Positions 62,877 through 64,000 of a stretch of 64,000 nt of DNA are shown here, one piece after another. Every line of letters starts with the position of its first letter. Positions within the stretch are counted from its first letter, which is position 1. This DNA is from Steromphala cineraria. Lineage: Eukaryota > Mollusca > Gastropoda > Trochida > Trochidae. Below the pieces are notes generated by a model, which worked only from the letters and a program-made list of their open reading frames with translations, was not told the DNA's origin and made no database searches. The stretch lies in NCBI GenBank assembly GCA_916613615.1, contig OU744730.1, positions 3,999,582 to 4,063,581 on the forward strand, in the 5' to 3' direction. The translations under genes were made by a program, and so were the position numbers.

Positions 62877-63567
62877 ATGTATCAAGTCCTTCTACAAGAA
62901 AGGCAAGAAGCACAAGGAAGACCTTGTCTACACAGGAGGATCTCCCTTTGGCATTGCAAGTGTAGACCAGTATGTGTTTGTGACAGACCCTGCCTTGAAG
63001 AAGATCTTTCAGTTAGAGGTGTACCCATACATGTACCTCCAAATAATCGCCACCATATCAACCGAGAAGATGAACTGTGGTATAGCCGCACTTGGTGACT
63101 CTAGCCTGGTGGTCAGCGGGTATAAGTGGTCAAAATCCTGGGCATTTTACTGGACAGTGGACATCATGGACAACAACGGCAACATCGAGAGGTCAATCAG
63201 GGACAGAGTGCTACAAAGCCCAGAATACATCTGTGCACTGAAAACCGGAAGTATCGTGGCTGATGATAAAAACTCGAGATCTCTCGTTTACCTCTCGCCG
63301 GAAGGAGATGAATACGTGACTATAACGCCCGGGGGAAGCAGTGTTTATCGTCTGCCTCAAGGCATGGCTGTGGCGCGGACGGGCGAGGTCCTTCTTGTCG
63401 ATACTGCTTCTAACAGAGTGATAGAGATGACCGACACCGGAGCTTACATCCGGGACATTTTGACGTCAGAAGATGGAATAGAAAGACCACGTGGTATATG
63501 CACGGATCAGGATGGTCACATATATGTAACTTGCGGAGACTCTGTGCGAGTCCACAAATATAAGTAA
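62877..63567 (+). CDS. Orphan NHL-propeller terminal exon, unit D
   Basis: Intact acceptor (CTCTCTACAG) and an open frame of 229 codons, with the same Met-Tyr insertion as unit B. A few non-conservative changes are present (GYKWSK, SWAFYW, IVADDKNS). No upstream coiled-coil exon lies in the unit. As with unit B, it may be an alternative terminal exon reached by long-range splicing or a passenger. Confidence 0.58.
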
Positions 63568-63849
63568 TTAAGAGGGATCTCCCTGGTTCTGCAGAAAGCA
63601 CTTGAAAGGGGACATGAGCACTTTAAAGAAACTTTATTTAAATTTAGAAAAAGAAATTACTTTTTGCCAGATTTATTATTTTAAATTTGTCTGACATATC
63701 ATGACTCAACCCGATTAACCAGATATTTAGGCACTCCTGCGGTATACATAGAAAAACCCAACTTTTGGTACTTTTACAACAGCGGTTACATCGTACAAGT
63801 ATTTTGATTGTACAACAACTTTAATACCTTTTACTATTGATCTTGTCAA

Positions 63850-64000
63850 ACAATGCTTACATCCTTTAAATATTATGGTTGTCCAACAGCACTTATATCC
63901 TACAAATATTGTGACTGTGCAACAACGCTCACATCTTTCAAATATTGTGGTTATGCAACAACACTTTCATTCTGCAAATATTAAGGTTGTGCAACAGCGC
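63850..64000. repeat. 36-bp minisatellite, unit D (start)
   Basis: The first units match unit B; the rest lies beyond the window. Confidence 0.8.

Larger units (their letters stand above)
62855..64000. repeat. Segmental duplication unit D (cut by the window end)
   Basis: Begins at the same point, CGATCTTTTCATCTCT. It carries an intact propeller exon and the start of the 36-bp minisatellite. Its sequence is closest to unit B. A fourth GPCR gene is expected beyond the window. Confidence 0.88.

Overview
The window looks like nuclear DNA of a bivalve mollusc. It is AT-rich, its genes are split by GT-AG introns, and its contents fit that group: a secreted C1q-domain gene, several TRIM-like genes ending in an NHL-type beta-propeller, and a dense load of short inverted-repeat elements. 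A dispersed repeat carrying CCGT runs is of a kind I associate with bivalve genomes. No species can be named from this. Nothing bacterial or viral was recognised.

Layout. 0-3.1 kb: a minus-strand C1q-domain gene with a TATA box. 7.4-10.3 kb: a plus-strand TRIM-like gene (two B-boxes, coiled coil, 4 x 21-residue proline-rich repeats, propeller) without a RING. 10.3-22.3 kb: a gene desert full of repeats, including TTAA-bounded MITEs, a fold-back element with a 9-bp target duplication and a tandem MITE-pair duplication. 22.3-25.2 kb: a complete RING + two B-boxes + coiled coil + propeller gene. 25.2-33.5 kb: SINE-like elements, more MITEs and a decayed satellite. 33.5-38 kb: a third gene of the family with coiled coil and propeller only.

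37.2 kb to the end: a head-to-tail array of 7-10 kb units, three complete (A, B, C) and a fourth (D) cut by the window end. Each unit begins about 20 bp upstream of a splice acceptor. It then holds one propeller-encoding terminal exon (plus strand), a 36-bp minisatellite, one two-exon class A GPCR gene (minus strand), about 100-bp repeats, and a 44-bp repeat block. Only unit A's propeller exon lies directly behind constant upstream exons (33.56-36.64 kb). The exons in B and D are open and keep splice acceptors in the same phase; the exon in C has two stop codons. Either the locus has one constant 5' part that can splice to a choice of 3' propeller exons with receptor genes nested on the opposite strand, or the extra exons are passive passengers of GPCR amplification. 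This is the most interesting feature of the window.

The units have diverged in instructive ways. Unit A's GPCR intron holds a broken pogo-like DNA transposon. In unit C a 44-bp repeat has grown to 77 units in exact register. Small indels suggest that A resembles C in some parts, B resembles D, and C resembles B in others, as expected from unequal exchange or gene conversion. All splice joins were read from the sequence by eye; none has transcript support here.
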